Part shown: piece after piece, positions 12,490 to 23,760 of the stretch | Layout: every line of letters begins with the position of its first letter | Position numbering within the stretch: the first letter of the stretch is position 1 | Assembly: GCA_050084985.1 (NCBI GenBank) | Contig: JBITNC010000001.1 | Location: 130,882,001-130,946,000 of the forward strand | Origin: Nageia nagi | Taxonomy: Eukaryota > Pinophyta | Length of the DNA: 64,000 nt | Reading direction: 5' to 3' | Program-made: the position numbers and the translations under genes | The notes under the pieces: model-generated | What the model was told of the DNA's origin: nothing | Seen by the model: only the letters and a program-made list of their open reading frames with translations | Database searches by the model: none

Positions 12490-14504
12490 TTGAATGATTT
12501 TTTCTCTTGGAATGTTAGAGGGATGATGAACCCATTATGATATTACATGATCCATCCTTATGTTGTTTATCTAGAATAAGTTAAAGTAGTTGATTTTACA
12601 CTTCAATTAGCTTGCATCCTTCTCTGGCCTAGAAGTGAGATATATGCCAATAATCATGATCATTTTAGTGAAGGAATTATCATTTTATTATATAAAAAAT
12701 GGAAAAATATTTTTCTTACTTGGGGAACTAAACCTAATCATAAAGCATTATGGATTTTTCTAGAAGTAGGTGGAATATCCTTTAGTATAATTAACATTTA
12801 TACCTCAAACAAGGATATAAATAGGTGCATTATATGGAAATAGTGTGTGTTTTCCTTACCAACATATGTTTGGCTTATATATGGGGATTTCAACACGGTT
12901 GAAATGAACTTTGATGAAAAAAGGTATCATTCCCAATAAGTGATCCATAGGGGAGAGAGAACTATGGTTTTTTATGAAATATAAGTTGAGGTTGTTAGAC
13001 CCTAACTCATGTTTTTTGGAAAACCAATTTCTTGAACACCTATGGTATATATGTGGTATAATGTTTAGGTTGGACATGAAAGGGTCTTAAAAAGGCTCAG
13101 TTAGGTAATGCTATTTGGTCATTGATAAGTTTTCTTCTCCAATCATATGTCTTTAATACCATATATGTCGAGACTATTCTAGGTCTCATCTCCTATAACC
13201 ATTCACCTATCATGTTAAGAGTGGAGATTGCTTATCTTTTTTAGTGGCATTACAAGACTCAATTATTTCTAAATACTTCTTTTCTTTAGCATGATTCCAT
13301 GGTATATCATATTTAATGAGTTTGAAATCAAGTTCTTAGATTGGCAGGAGCTTTGGGATGGATTGAGTGGTGGAATGATGTCATATTTTGCATAATTGCT
13401 TTACTTTGCTATTTGGAAAAGAAGGATGCTCAGTTTCTTCCCCATCACACCTCATCCTTGAGAGATGAGGTAGCCAATGATTATATTCATCTAAATTTCA
13501 ATCCTTTCAGTTCCTATGTGCAATCTCATATTTCTTAAATCAAGAATAAGATCAAACTTATGGAACTATATGAATCTATTAGAGCTCAAATTAAAGCTCA
13601 TCTACATTGGTTAAAGATTGGGGATAAGGTCACCAAGGCATTTTTAAAAAAGTACAACCTCTAAGGAAGATTACTAAATTCAAATTCATTATAAACAATG
13701 GGTTTAGACTTACCTCTATACCTAAGATAACTACCTCTTTTACCTACTATTACACTTAGGTTTTTGCAACTAATCCTTACACTCTTTATAGAAATTAAGC
13801 TCTTCAATGATGTAAAGATGTTGTGATTTCATGTCTTTCTACACATCAATGATATGAATGTGAAAAAATCCTCTCCCTTGAATATCTAGATTAAGCTGTC
13901 TCTCAAATATCAAATGGTAAGGTCCCTAGGAGTTTTAAAAAATATGTTGGGATATTGTTAACCTTGATTTGCATAAATTATATATTGAATACTTAAACTT
14001 AGGCTCCCTTAGTTAAATCATCAATGAGGGAAATATCAAATTTATTCCCAAATAAGGGGATACAAATTTGATCACCAACTAGTGACCTATTACCTTATTA
14101 AATGTAAGTTATAAAAGTATTGCTAAGATTCTTTCACTTTAGGTTTGGTCTTTACTTCCTCTTATTATTTTCCTAGAATAAATTATATTCCTCCAGAACA
14201 TGTTTGGAGAAAGAAAGGAGTGGGTTCATATGTATAATAAACATGCCCTCCTCATCAAACTTTATTTGGAGAAGTCTTATGATCACATAGAATGAATTTT
14301 TATCCTTTTCATATTGAAGGCCTTGGGTTTTGGCACTTTCTTTATTAATATTATATGAATGTTGTTTTAGGATGCTTATGAAATATTTTATCTTATAAAA
14401 TTTCATATGAAATCAATCAAATTTCATAGGTATATTCAAAAAGGGTTACCTCTTGCACCATCTCTCTATGTTTTAGCATTAGAAGCATTTGGCTACCTCC
14501 TTGT
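12490..14504 (+). pseudogene. LINE ORF2 relic, 5' part (endonuclease and RT)
   Basis: Starts with FFSWNVRGMMNP, the typical opening of the plant LINE apurinic-type endonuclease (about 12,500). KALWIFLEVGGISFSIINIY follows near 12,745, and YGDFNTVEMN (catalytic GDFN) near 12,880. WLKIGDKVTKAFLKK lies at about 13,610. The reverse transcriptase begins near 14,030 with GNIKFIPK and PITLLNVSYKSIAKILS, then LLIKLYLEKSYDHIE (canonical KAYDRVEW), ILKALGFGTFFINII, and KGLPLAPSLYVLALEAFGYLL (canonical QGCPLSP...). It stops at 14,504, where Copia A is inserted, and resumes at 20,265. Numerous stops show it is dead. LINE proteins nick target DNA and reverse-transcribe their own RNA there. Confidence 0.85.
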
Positions 14505-15000
14505 TGTTGGAATGTATAATGCATTATTGTAAAGGTTTTATAATAATATTCTATGTAAGTTTACTAATACTAAAGGGTATCATTTGATACATTAAGTATT
14601 TAAGTGAATATGATAATGTAACTTTTCCTACACTCCATTTCATGAGCATGCCCCTTGGGTAAAAGGATGTGCATGTCCTTTTGTACATTGGGTAAAAGCA
14701 TGATCCATAGAGGGATTTTGGCCTATAAATAGAAGGCTCCCTCTTTGGATAATACAACAATTTGTGGAGTAAATCCATATTATAGGATAGTGTTTAGGAT
14801 ATGAGTTAGGAAAATTGTAAGAGATTCATGTTTGAGAATGAAATGAGATCTAATTAGTAGATTTACTCCTAGTTGGATGAACCATTTACATGTTGTGTTA
14901 TCTTTGTGAGATTTCTTTGTGAGTTTGTTAGATGTGTATTATGAGATTTCATATGATCTTGAGAGTTTAGAGTTGTTCATGTTATAGTTCAATTCTTTCA
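14505..15000 (+). repeat. Copia A 5' LTR
   Basis: 496 bp, TG...CA. U3 holds an imperfect inverted motif GGGTATCATTTGATACxxT. The TATA box is CCTATAAATAGAAGG at about 14,722-14,736, so transcription would start roughly 30 bp downstream. R and U5 run to TTCAATTCTTTCA at 15,000. Confidence 0.92.
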
Positions 15001-15002
15001 TT

Positions 15003-15013
15003 TGGTATCAGAG
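15003..15013 (+). other. Copia A primer-binding site
   Basis: TGGTATCAGAG two bases after the 5' LTR, complementary to the 3' end of initiator methionine tRNA, the usual primer of minus-strand DNA synthesis in plant Copia elements. Confidence 0.9.
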
Positions 15014-15119
15014 TGGTTTAGAGGCTCCTCTTCACATACTTGAAGAGTACTCAACTTGGAGGTCTTCATCCTACTCTTCATAGTGAGGTAAAAGAGCTTC
15101 AAAGAAAATAGGAGAATCC

Positions 15120-16050
15120 TTTTTACCCAAACATATTATTGATGGTTCCAACTTTGGTATTTGGAATCCTCATATGAGAGCTGAATTGTAGGCAAAAAAG
15201 CTTTAGCAAATAATGAATGAGAACCTTGTACCTCCTACAGATGAGAAGGCACTAGAGGCTTACAATAAAAAGAATGAGTTGGCAACCTCCATGATATTCC
15301 ATGCAATTTTAGATGATGTGCTCCTAATGATTTCCTCTTGAACCTTGATAAAAGAATCTTGGGATAAGCTTAAGCAAATCTACCTTGATTCAAAATTTTC
15401 AAGAAGGTTTACCATTCTCCAAAAGTTGCTTCAATCTCATCAAGGGGAAGATGAAAATGTTGCCATATACTTGAACAAAATTATTGACCTAAGGACCCAA
15501 CTTGTTGCTTGTGGGTGCAATTGGATCAATGATGAGTTCATGATTTTCATAATTCTTCAAAGCCTTTCTTCAAATTTTGGAAATTTTATGATGGTTATGG
15601 AAACAAGGCTTGATGATGAAGAAGTATTCTCCTTTGAGAACCTTTCTAGGCTCCTTTTGAAGCATGAGAAAACCCTTAACAAAAAAGTGTTGATTTCTTC
15701 TCCTAAAGATAATAACATTGCTCTTGAAGCAACCAAAACTCCTTTCAAGAAGAAGTTCAACCATAAAAAGAAATCTTATCCTTCTTCCTCCAAAAGGTTT
15801 GAGAAAAGATGCAATGGCTATAGTAACAAGAACAATGGTAACAACAACAGCAATAGGAACAACAACAACAACAACCACTTCAAGCAAAGAGATGGAAAAG
15901 GCAAAACAAACAATCCATATCCTAAAAAAAAGTTTAGTGGTAATTGTAACTATTATGGCTAAAAATGTTACAAAGAAGTTGATTGCTACAAAAATAAAAG
16001 AAAAGAAAAGAATAAAGGTAATAGAAATGTAAATAACTTCAAAGAAAAGA
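15120..16050 (+). pseudogene. Copia A gag (UBN2-type capsid, nucleocapsid tail)
   Basis: The frame starts with FDGSNFGIWNPHMRAEL-like sequence (DGSNFGIW) near 15,140. It continues with a 205-codon open stretch from 15,345: SWDKLKQIYLDSK, then LQKLLQSHQGEDENVAIYLN and ILQSLSSNFGNFMMVMETR, the UBN2/gag-polypeptide signature (W..L...Y, L..LPxSY). A Lys/Asn-rich RNA-binding tail follows (15,760-15,950), with a poly-Asn run and then a ruined zinc knuckle NCNYYG.KCYKEVDCYK (canonical CxxCGxxGHxxxxC). Gag forms the virus-like particle that packages the RNA. Upstream stops at AEL*AKKL* and a TGA before LIKESW prevent expression. Confidence 0.85.
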
Positions 16051-16059
16051 AGAATATTC

Positions 16060-17400
16060 AAGCTAGTTTTTTTGTAACACTTTACTCCATGCATTGCACT
16101 TTTTCATCTGATTGGATTGTTGACTCTAGTTACACTAATCACCTATGCTTTGAAAAGAAAAAGTTTGATAACTTTCACAAGTATAAAAAAGATGCGGTTG
16201 TGATAGGTGATAACTCTACCCTTGAAGTCCAAGGAATTGGGAGCATGTTGATTCAAGAAAAGGTTCTTGAAAATGTGCTCTATGTTCTTAAGCTTAGGAT
16301 GAACCTTCTCTCTATGATCCAAGTTACTAGAAAAGGGTACTCTTTTGAGTTTGACTCTCAATCCTAGTGCATTAAGAAAGGACTTGCCACGTTGGTTAAA
16401 GGATCAATGAAAGATGATCTCTACATTGTAGATCAAGTTCCATCAAAGATGTGTCTTGCTACAAGTGTGTGTTCTAGAGGCAATCTTTGGCACCATCATT
16501 TAGGACACCTAACCATAAGAGTATTCAAGTCATGAAAGACCAAGAACTTGTGGAAGGTTTACCTTCAATTTTTCTTTCAGTTGGTCTATGCAAGAAGTGC
16601 ATTCTTGGCAAGATGCATAGATAAAAGTTTGAAAAAATAAGACAACAAAAGCATCTCAACCTCTTCAACTTATGCATTCAGATTTGATGGGTTCATTTCA
16701 TACTAATTCATTTGGAGGAGCATCTTATGTCTTAACCTTCATTGATGAATTTAGTAGGATGACCTTTGGGTATCTATTTGAGCACAAAGATCAAATCTAT
16801 GAGAGTTTTAAGGTTTTTAAGGCCTTTGTTGAATATCAAACTAACCTTAAAATCAAGATGTTTAGATTAGATAATAGAGGAGAATATAATAGCAATGAGT
16901 TTAATGACTATTGTGCTTTGAATGGAATCAAGAGGCAATTTACGATTCCTTACACTCCTCAGTAGAATGATGTTGCCAAATGGAAAAATAGAACAATTAT
17001 GGAGATGGATAGATGCATGTTGGGTAATCTTCCTAGTTTCTTATGAGGTTAAGCTATGAGCACTACTATTTACACCTTGAATAGGTGTCCCATAAAAGTT
17101 ATTTAGGGTAAAACTCCTTTTAAGACATGGTTAGGAAGAAAACCTAACATTTCTCATCTTAGGGTATTTTTTTGTGAAGCATTCTCCTACATTGTTTTTG
17201 AGAAAAGGAAGAAGTTAGATAAAAGAGCTAAAAAATGCATCTTTGTGGGTTATGATAGTTAGCATAGAGGCTACAGGCTCTACTCTCCATCCTACAAAGT
17301 CATGTTTGTTTTAAGGGATGTAAAGTTCAATGAACTTGAAGAATCTGCTTCTAATGAGGATGTTGATGATCTAGAGGACTCTTTAGTTGCACCTAACTGG
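16060..17400 (+). pseudogene. Copia A protease and integrase
   Basis: The protease region (16,089-16,367) reads WIVDSSYTNHLCF, a mutated form of WxxDSGASxH; the active-site Asp remains but the Gly is lost. NVLYVLKLRMNLLSM is the usual LYVPxLxxNLLS block. GAG-pre-integrase LWHHHLGHL is at about 16,490. The integrase core has HSDLMG (first Asp, about 16,678), FRLDNRGEYNSNEF (second Asp, about 16,865) and, after TPQ*NDVAK, the Glu of RTIME. TPQQNG is broken by TAG in place of CAG. The C-terminal part reads RVFFCEAFSYI, KKCIFVGYD and GYRLYSP. Integrase would join element cDNA to the target and make the 5-bp duplication. Several stops inactivate it. Confidence 0.88.
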
Positions 17401-17539
17401 TTAGATATTGATGTAGACAAGTCACCTTAGGAATAAAATTCTCTAACATGAAGGGTAACAAGGAGCATGACCTTGAATAAATCTTTATTTGCCAAGATTG
17501 AAAAAAAACATGTGCTCCCAACCTTTAAAGAAGCTTCTA

Positions 17540-19058
17540 AGCATGAGTGCTAGATGAAAGTCGTGAAAGTAGAGTATGAGGCACTTATAAAAAATAAAAC
17601 TTGGGATTTGGTTCCTTATCCTAATGAGAAGAATGTAATTGGTAATAAGTGGATCTTCAAGGTCAAGTTTAATTTTATTAGGGATATTGAGAAATATAAG
17701 GCAAAGTTAGTAGCCAAAGGTTTTGCTCAGAAATACAATGTAGATTATGAGGAAACCTTTGCTCATGTGGTAAAGATGCCTACTATGAGAATTATCCTCA
17801 CTCTTTCTATAGCTAAAATATGAAAAGTTTTTCAACTTGATGTCAAGAGTGCATTTCTCAATGGTGACTTAGATATGGAAATCTTTATGAATCAACAAAA
17901 AGGGTTCATTATGGAAGGCAAAGAGTCCTTTGTGTGCAAGCTAAAGAAGTCATTATATGGACTTAAGAAAGCATCAAGAGCCAAGTAAAGGAATATTTTA
18001 GGGTATTTTATAGACATTGGTTTCTCCAAGTGCTTTTTAGACTCTGATTTATATGTGTTCACTCAAGAAAAAGACATGGTCTTGATTCTCCTTTATGTGG
18101 ATGGTTTTTTGATTATTGGTAATAATGAAAAAATCATTCAAAGGTGCATATCCAAACTTAAGACAATGTTTGAAATGACTAATCTTGGTCTCTTACACTA
18201 CTATCTTTGAATGCAAGTGTATCAATACAAGGATTGTACTATCTCAATTAATCTAAGTATATATTAGACATCTTACAAAAGTTTGGAATGGAGGAATGTA
18301 AATATGCTACAATCCTAGTCTCTCCTGGAATCACTATTTATTTGAGCTCCAACTCTCAATTAGTTGATGCTATAGCTTACATATAATTAATTAGTAATCT
18401 TATGTATTTGACTATTTTTAGGCCAGATATTACCTTTGTAGTGATTTTGATGGCTCGATTCATGTAAAAACCTTATGTTGACCACCTTAATGCTATTAAG
18501 CAAATCTTGTGGTATGTTATATGGACTAAGGATCTTGCTCTCAAGTATTCTAAGTTGCCCTCATTTGTTCTCTTTGGATTCTCAGATTCTAACTATGGTA
18601 GTGATAGAGATGATAGGAAATCAACCTTTATGTATGTGTTTAGCATTGATTCAAGTGCTATCTCTTGGGCTTCTAAGAAGCAGCCTACTATTTCTCTTTC
18701 CACCAAAGAAGTCAAATACCATGCCATGTCTATTGCAACCCAAAAAGCTATTTGGCTAAGTCATATTCTAAAAGAAATTAGATATGAGCAAGCTTGCTCA
18801 TCTTTGATTTCTTCAAACAATCAATTGACTATTTCTTTGGCTAAGAATCTAGTGTTCCATCAGAGAATAAAACATGTAGAAATCCATGCCCATTTTATTA
18901 GGGAGAAGGTTCTTGATGGTATCATACACCTGGAGTATTGTCCATCCAACTTAAACTCTACTAATTTGTTCACCAAGCCCCTCCTAAAAGCTCAATTCTG
19001 TAAGCTTAGAGATGCTATCAGGTTGGTGAAGTTGCCCTTAAGGGGGAGTGAAGTTTGA
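17540..19058 (+). pseudogene. Copia A reverse transcriptase and RNase H
   Basis: RT (RVT_2 type): NKTWDLVPYP, NVIGNKWIFKVKF, KAKLVAKGFAQKYNVDYEETFAHVV, QLDVKSAFLNGDL and KKSLYGLKKASRA. The catalytic YVDD appears as LLYVDGFLIIG (about 18,095), so the second Asp is lost. RNase H: DSNYGSDRDDRKSTF, AISWASKKQPTISLSTKE, RIKHVEIHAHFIREK and LFTKPLLKAQF. The final 183-codon frame (18,507-19,058) is open. Stops at 17,430-17,545, 17,821, 17,986 and 18,208 break the rest. The end reads KLPLRGSEV* and its codons form a purine run, AAGGGGGAGTG, like a polypurine tract. Confidence 0.9.
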
Positions 19059-19765
19059 ATTCTTATGTTGAATTTATGATTGTGATGACAACTTCACCCC
19101 TAAGAGGATTTTGTGTTGTATAATGTTGATTTTGTTGAACACCTTCATGGTAAGTTTGCTCTACATGAGAAACTTGTACAAATTTTTAAAACAAAAAGAT
19201 TGGCTAATCTAGCACTATTTAGTTATCCATGTGTGAAGAACTCTTATATGTTTTTTAACACTATTCAATTATCCATATGTGAGGAACTCGTATATGCAGG
19301 CTCTATTTTGTAATAAACACATGTTTTATATACAACATGTGACTAAAAGTTTTATCTTGGCATCTTTATGATGACTTATAGTGCACCATTGATCAGTTCA
19401 TGATGGCATTTGAGTGATTTATCTATCCTTGTTGATATGAATATGTTGCATCTAATTGATCTTGTTATTTGAGCTACTTATGACTTATAGGTTCCTTTGA
19501 GATTATAGGTTACTTACTTTAGGTATGCAGGCTCTTGGAGACTCTTCATGACTTTCAGTTGGATGACTACTTCATGTACATTGAAATCGATTGTGTTTAA
19601 TGATTGTATTTGGCAAACTAGTGAGTCTCAAACTAGATCTTTCTTACTTCACAAATATGTAAAAAGTTCTCATCTCCATTGTATTTGACAAAGTAGTGAG
19701 TCTCAAAGTAGATATTTCTTTCTTCTCACTTATTCACTTTATCCCAATATTTTATTAAGGGGGAG
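19059..19765 (+). other. Copia A 3' noncoding region with polypurine tract
   Basis: About 700 bp between pol and the 3' LTR with no supported protein. It ends in TTAAGGGGGAG (19,755-19,765), the polypurine tract abutting TGTTAG of the 3' LTR. A second tract of the same form, TTAAGGGGGAGTG, lies at 19,038-19,050 at the end of the reading frame. Short internal repeats occur: TTATCCATGTGTGA(A/G)GAACTC near 19,225 and 19,270, and AGTGAGTCTCAAA twice near 19,622 and 19,695. An antisense relative of this region is at 430-905. Confidence 0.8.
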
Positions 19766-20264
19766 TGTTAGAATGTATAATGCATTATTGTAAAGGTTTT
19801 ATAATAATCTTATATGTAAGTTCACTAATACTTAAGGGTATCATTTGATACCTTAAGTATTTAAGTGAATATGATAATGTAACTTGTCCTACACTCCATT
19901 TCATGAGCATGCCTCTTGGGTAAAAGGATGTGCATGTCATGCTTTTGTACATTGGGTAAAAGGGTAATCTAAAGAGGGATTTTAGCCTATAAATAGAAGG
20001 CTCCCTCTTTGGATCATACACCAATTGGTGGAGTAAAGCCATGCTATAGGATAGTGTTTAGGAGATGAGTTAGGAGAATTGTAAGAGATTCATGTTTGAG
20101 AATGAAGTGAGATCTAGTTAGCGGATGTACTCCTAGTTTGAGGAACCACTTACATATTATATTATCTTTGTGTGATTTCTTTGTGAGTTTGTCAGATGTG
20201 TATTTTGAGCCTTCATGTGATCTTGGGAGTTTAGAGTTGTTCATATTATAGTTCAATTCTCTCA
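19766..20264 (+). repeat. Copia A 3' LTR
   Basis: 499 bp, TGTTAGAATG to TTCTCTCA. It carries the same TATA box (CCTATAAATAGAAGG near 19,988) as the 5' LTR. It differs from the 5' LTR by roughly 45 changes, mostly transitions, and a small length difference near GTCATGCTTTTG. Confidence 0.92.
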
Positions 20265-20665
20265 CTTGTATGTCATGCTACAAAGGGAAATATCAAAGGC
20301 ATATCCCTACTAGGTAATCAAGCAAAGCTTATTAATGAACATTTTATGGATGAATCCTCCCTCAATTTACAAGAGGATGGTTAGTTTGCCTCTAAATCTC
20401 TTAGATATCTAGACATTTTTTGCAAGGCTTCAATATACAATATCTAATAGAATAAAACCTTTTGCTACATGCAATATTAATTACTTATGCCCCTTTGTAT
20501 CATTAAATTCCCATGTAATTTAATTCTTCCAAGATAATTCTTCAAATTCATGGGAATTCCATTTGCATTTTAGGGTCTATTGTCACAACTGTAGTGCTAT
20601 AAGGTTAATAAGTTTGAGAAGAAGTTAGACTACTAGAACTGAAATATTGATAGCTATTATCAATA
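20265..20665 (+). pseudogene. LINE ORF2 relic, 3' continuation
   Basis: Removing Copia A and one CTTGT joins codons of the split LINE without a shift: GYLL continues into ATKGNIKGISLLGNQ. Then comes NEHFMDESSLNLQED, the decayed RT catalytic block (canonical QFADDTLL) near 20,335-20,390. FKFMGIPFAF (canonical FRYLGIPFG) lies near 20,540 and KLDYWN near 20,620. The part after about 20,665 is no longer recognisable, so the LINE is 3'-truncated or decayed beyond recognition here. Confidence 0.75.
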
Positions 20666-20877
20666 TTTTCTCTTTCTTTGTCCTTTTCACTTAACAATAA
20701 ATTTATAAAACATAACATTTCATCAATTTCCTACAAATCAACAACCATGTCTATCATTTTAACAAAAATATCTTCATACTTGGTCATCATGTATTCTATG
20801 ACCATTACTCTAGAACCAATAAAGACTTATTCATGTGTCCTTATTTTAGGACTTCCCACTTCTCTTACCTCAATTTA

Positions 20878-23030
20878 CTATGTAGGAGAAGTTGTTTGCA
20901 TTTCTTGTTGCATATCTTCTACACTCTCAAGTACTAGAAAAGCTTCCTCTACATGCTTTGTGCTTTTAGTAGGTATTTCTTCCATAAATTTTAATGAAGA
21001 AGATGGTTGAGCTTCTTTTGCCTCATCTACTTCTTTTACAAATACTCCTTCTTGTAAAATAAATGACATAGTTATAATCATTTTAGTTTTAGTTGTTTGT
21101 TTGATTAAAGGTTGCTCATTATCATCCTTCTTTTGTAGTACCAAATGTCTATGAAACCTTTCTAAGACCCTAGCCACACTAATGAAGATTCCCCTATTTT
21201 AACATTTTTAATGACATGTTCCTTCATAATGCATTATGCATCAAACTGATATCCAATACCAAGAGGTGAAATGGAACTCCTCATATGGAATTTCCTTATT
21301 ATCCTCATGTCTATTTGCATAATCTCTTCACTAATTTTTATACTTTTTGGTAGAAACCTTGTTTCTTCCATCAATGTTAAGCATTTATCCATCTTTTGTG
21401 ATTCTTTTACCCTAATTAGATCTAGTTGATAGGGTATAATATCTTATGAGATATCCTCTTTAATCATCAATGCTTTAAATAAGTTAGGAATCTTCTCTTT
21501 TTCATCTACTTCCTAATTTTTTAGAGCCACATCATGAATTAGCTCATCAAATTGAATCACTACCTCTTCCATACCTTCATTGAGTTTATAAATAATTGTT
21601 TATTCATCATCTACATTGAGATCCACTGATTAAATCCTTGAAAAGATTTTATCCACTATGCCACTTCTTGCTTCCTCCAATTTTAGACAAATGTAGATAA
21701 TAGATGGAATTTGATATATGGTCTTATCAGATTCATTATACTTAGCACAAACTTGCCTCAAGTCCTTATCATTATTTAGTGCATCAATTATTTCATATTC
21801 AAAAGGATCCTCTTCATGATCCACTAGATATGCTTTCATCTTCTTCCACATGATAGGAAAATGATGATAAGGATCAAAACCCCTCTAGCTAACTTCTTGT
21901 AAATAATAAGCATCCATACTATAAATAGTTCTTAAGAATGATTATGTACTCATGAAGTTCAAATGCTCAATTTCACATAGATATTGCATAAAACTTATCT
22001 TACCTTGCATTTTCTTCGTTAAGGATTTCATATTTTCATAAACTTTTCTAAATACTTCCTTATATAGTTTTGAATAAGGGGAAGAATTTTGGAAGTAGCT
22101 TAGGTTGAACCTTTCCTCCATACATTCTAATATACATTGCATCCTCTAAAAGCACCACCTCACCATATTTATTTTCATGTAAGAATTTGATGAAATGAGC
22201 AGAAATTCTAGGAATGGTATGAGTGAACCTAACATAGACCAATTTCAAGAAGTGATTGCAAAACCAACTATAGTCCCCATAATATTTATGAATTATTATA
22301 ATGAAGTCTTATATGAATCCTTCCATTGGTACTATGGAAAATTCAATCTCTTTGAGTATGTCTTGTTTCATTTGGCTAACAAGAATGTGTATAAACTGAG
22401 AATTACCTTGTGAATTTCAATTCCTTCCTAGCTTAAAAATCCTTTATACATTTTTTTAAATCCTTTTGCATTATTTCAACCAAGTAGGTGGCCCAATTGT
22501 TGACATCAGGAGGGGAAAAATTTTGACTTATATAGAATAAAATATACCTCCTTATCTACACATTTATACTTTGTATTCCCTAACATGTAGCTAATATTTG
22601 TAATATAATATTGGTCCTAGGACTTAAAAGTATAAAAAATTAAAGCATATGCATTTTGAGCAAAGAATTGTTCATCATGTATGAAGAATGCAGCTTTCCT
22701 GATATCACTCATAAATCCAAAACCCAATCTCTATGGAAATGTGAGGTCTAAGAGCTTACCTTTTTCAAAAAAATGAAAGTATTTAGAATTTTTTTGATGT
22801 TAAGGGAAAATACACATTTCTCTTCTCATACATGAAAGTTTTATTCATGATATTGTACCTTTTGATCATCCATTTCATGAAGTCACTGGAGTATTAAACC
22901 CTAGGGAAAACCAATTTTCCCAAATCTGCATTCCATCTATTGCATAATTGTGGTATTGAATACGATTTATCTCCTTCATAAGTAAACAACTTATTTAGAG
23001 TGTATTTTTCATATTCCATTGATTCTCACA
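20878..23030 (-). pseudogene. Unidentified degenerate coding relic
   Basis: A long minus-strand stretch with protein-like composition broken by stops and frameshifts. Pieces in order are: MEYEKYTLNKLF (about 23,020); SIPQLCNRWNADLGKLVFPR and FMKWMIKRYNIMNKTF; WATYLVEIMQKDLKK (about 22,490); DYSWFCNHFLKLVYVRFTHT; GEVVLLEDAMYIRMYGGK; ERFNLSYFQNSSPYSKLYKE; MWKKMKAYLVDHEEDPFEY (21,851); and an acidic, Ser/Thr-rich tail ending at 20,878 (last open part 99 codons). I do not recognise the family. No RT, integrase, transposase DDE or zinc-finger motif is seen. Length (about 700 codons in one apparent exon) and surroundings suggest an element-borne protein. A host retrogene cannot be excluded. Confidence 0.45.
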
Positions 23031-23369
23031 TTCCTTCATATATACTTTCCAAAAGGTAACCCTCATTTTAAAACTGTTAGGATTTCCCTATTTCCTTTTT
23101 GACTAAATTGACATTCATCTTTAAAAGAAAACATATACATTGTTAACTTATTTCTTTTCGATTGAGTGATATTCATGGCTACTATGCTTTGTTGTTTATT
23201 CTTTCTACAATTTTCTATAAAGGCTTTGAAAAAATATTCCAAGATACTTAATTATAATGCAATCTAGTGCTATTATTTCTTCTAGGTGAATTGAATGCTT
23301 TGATGGCTCCTCAAGACTCTAACCCAATTTTCAAAATAGTTTCTAACTTTTTATATCTAAATTGAATAT

Positions 23370-23760
23370 TTAAGGTCTTATGTGAACAATTTAGGGTTTA
23401 CATTGATAGATGAGGCCTTATGCGAATAATCTCGTACTTATGCATAGAATCTAGGGCTTATATAGGGAATAAGCAACTTATACAATCTAATAAGGTCTAA
23501 TGTGGCTTATGCAATGAGATGAAGTCTTATATGGAATTAAAAAGACTAATGCAAATAGTTTATAGGTTATGCAGATAATTTATAGATTGTGCAAAATAAA
23601 CAAGGCTTATATGGACAATTAAAACCTTATGCAGAGGAACAAAGGATTATGTGGTCAATAAAGGCCTTATGCACATTGGCAATAACTTGTGTAGACTTTA
23701 AGAGGCTAATGAAAAGAGTAGAGTCCTTATGCAAAGAAAGGGAGGTTTATGAGGATATTT
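23370..23760. repeat. Decayed minisatellite, unit about 28-30 bp
   Basis: About a dozen imperfect tandem units built on (A/G)GGCTTATGCxxATAATTTA. Examples in order: AGGTCTTATGTGAACAATTT, AGGCCTTATGCGAATAATCT, CTTATGCATAGAATCTAGGG, CTTATATAGGGAATAAG, GTTATGCAGATAATTTATAG, CTTATGCAGAGGAACAAAGG and CTTATGCACATTGGCAA. The units are strongly diverged, so the array is old. A short frame (23,589-23,840) crosses it and is not a gene. Confidence 0.8.

Larger units (their letters stand above)
14505..20264 (+). mobile_element. Complete Copia LTR retrotransposon, family A
   Basis: A 5,760-bp element with two LTRs (14,505-15,000 and 19,766-20,264), both beginning TGTTxGAATG and ending in TTCA/CTCA, and flanked by a perfect 5-bp target duplication CTTGT (14,500-14,504 and 20,265-20,269). 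A tRNA-iMet primer-binding site follows the 5' LTR and a polypurine tract precedes the 3' LTR. Internal order is gag, protease, integrase, reverse transcriptase, RNase H, which defines Copia. About 700 bp of noncoding sequence lies between the stop of pol and the 3' LTR. By my count the LTRs differ at about 45 of 497 positions. Many internal stops make it non-autonomous today. It sits inside LINE ORF2. Confidence 0.95.

Noticed and set aside
15570-16094. 174-codon minus-strand open frame opposite Copia A gag
   Set aside because: Antisense shadow of the Lys/Asn-rich gag tail, giving a Val/Ile/Phe-rich translation without any domain.
20678-21010. 110-codon plus-strand frame
   Set aside because: Lies antisense to the tail of the minus-strand relic at 20,878-23,030, and shows only Ser/Thr/Ile-rich low-complexity text.
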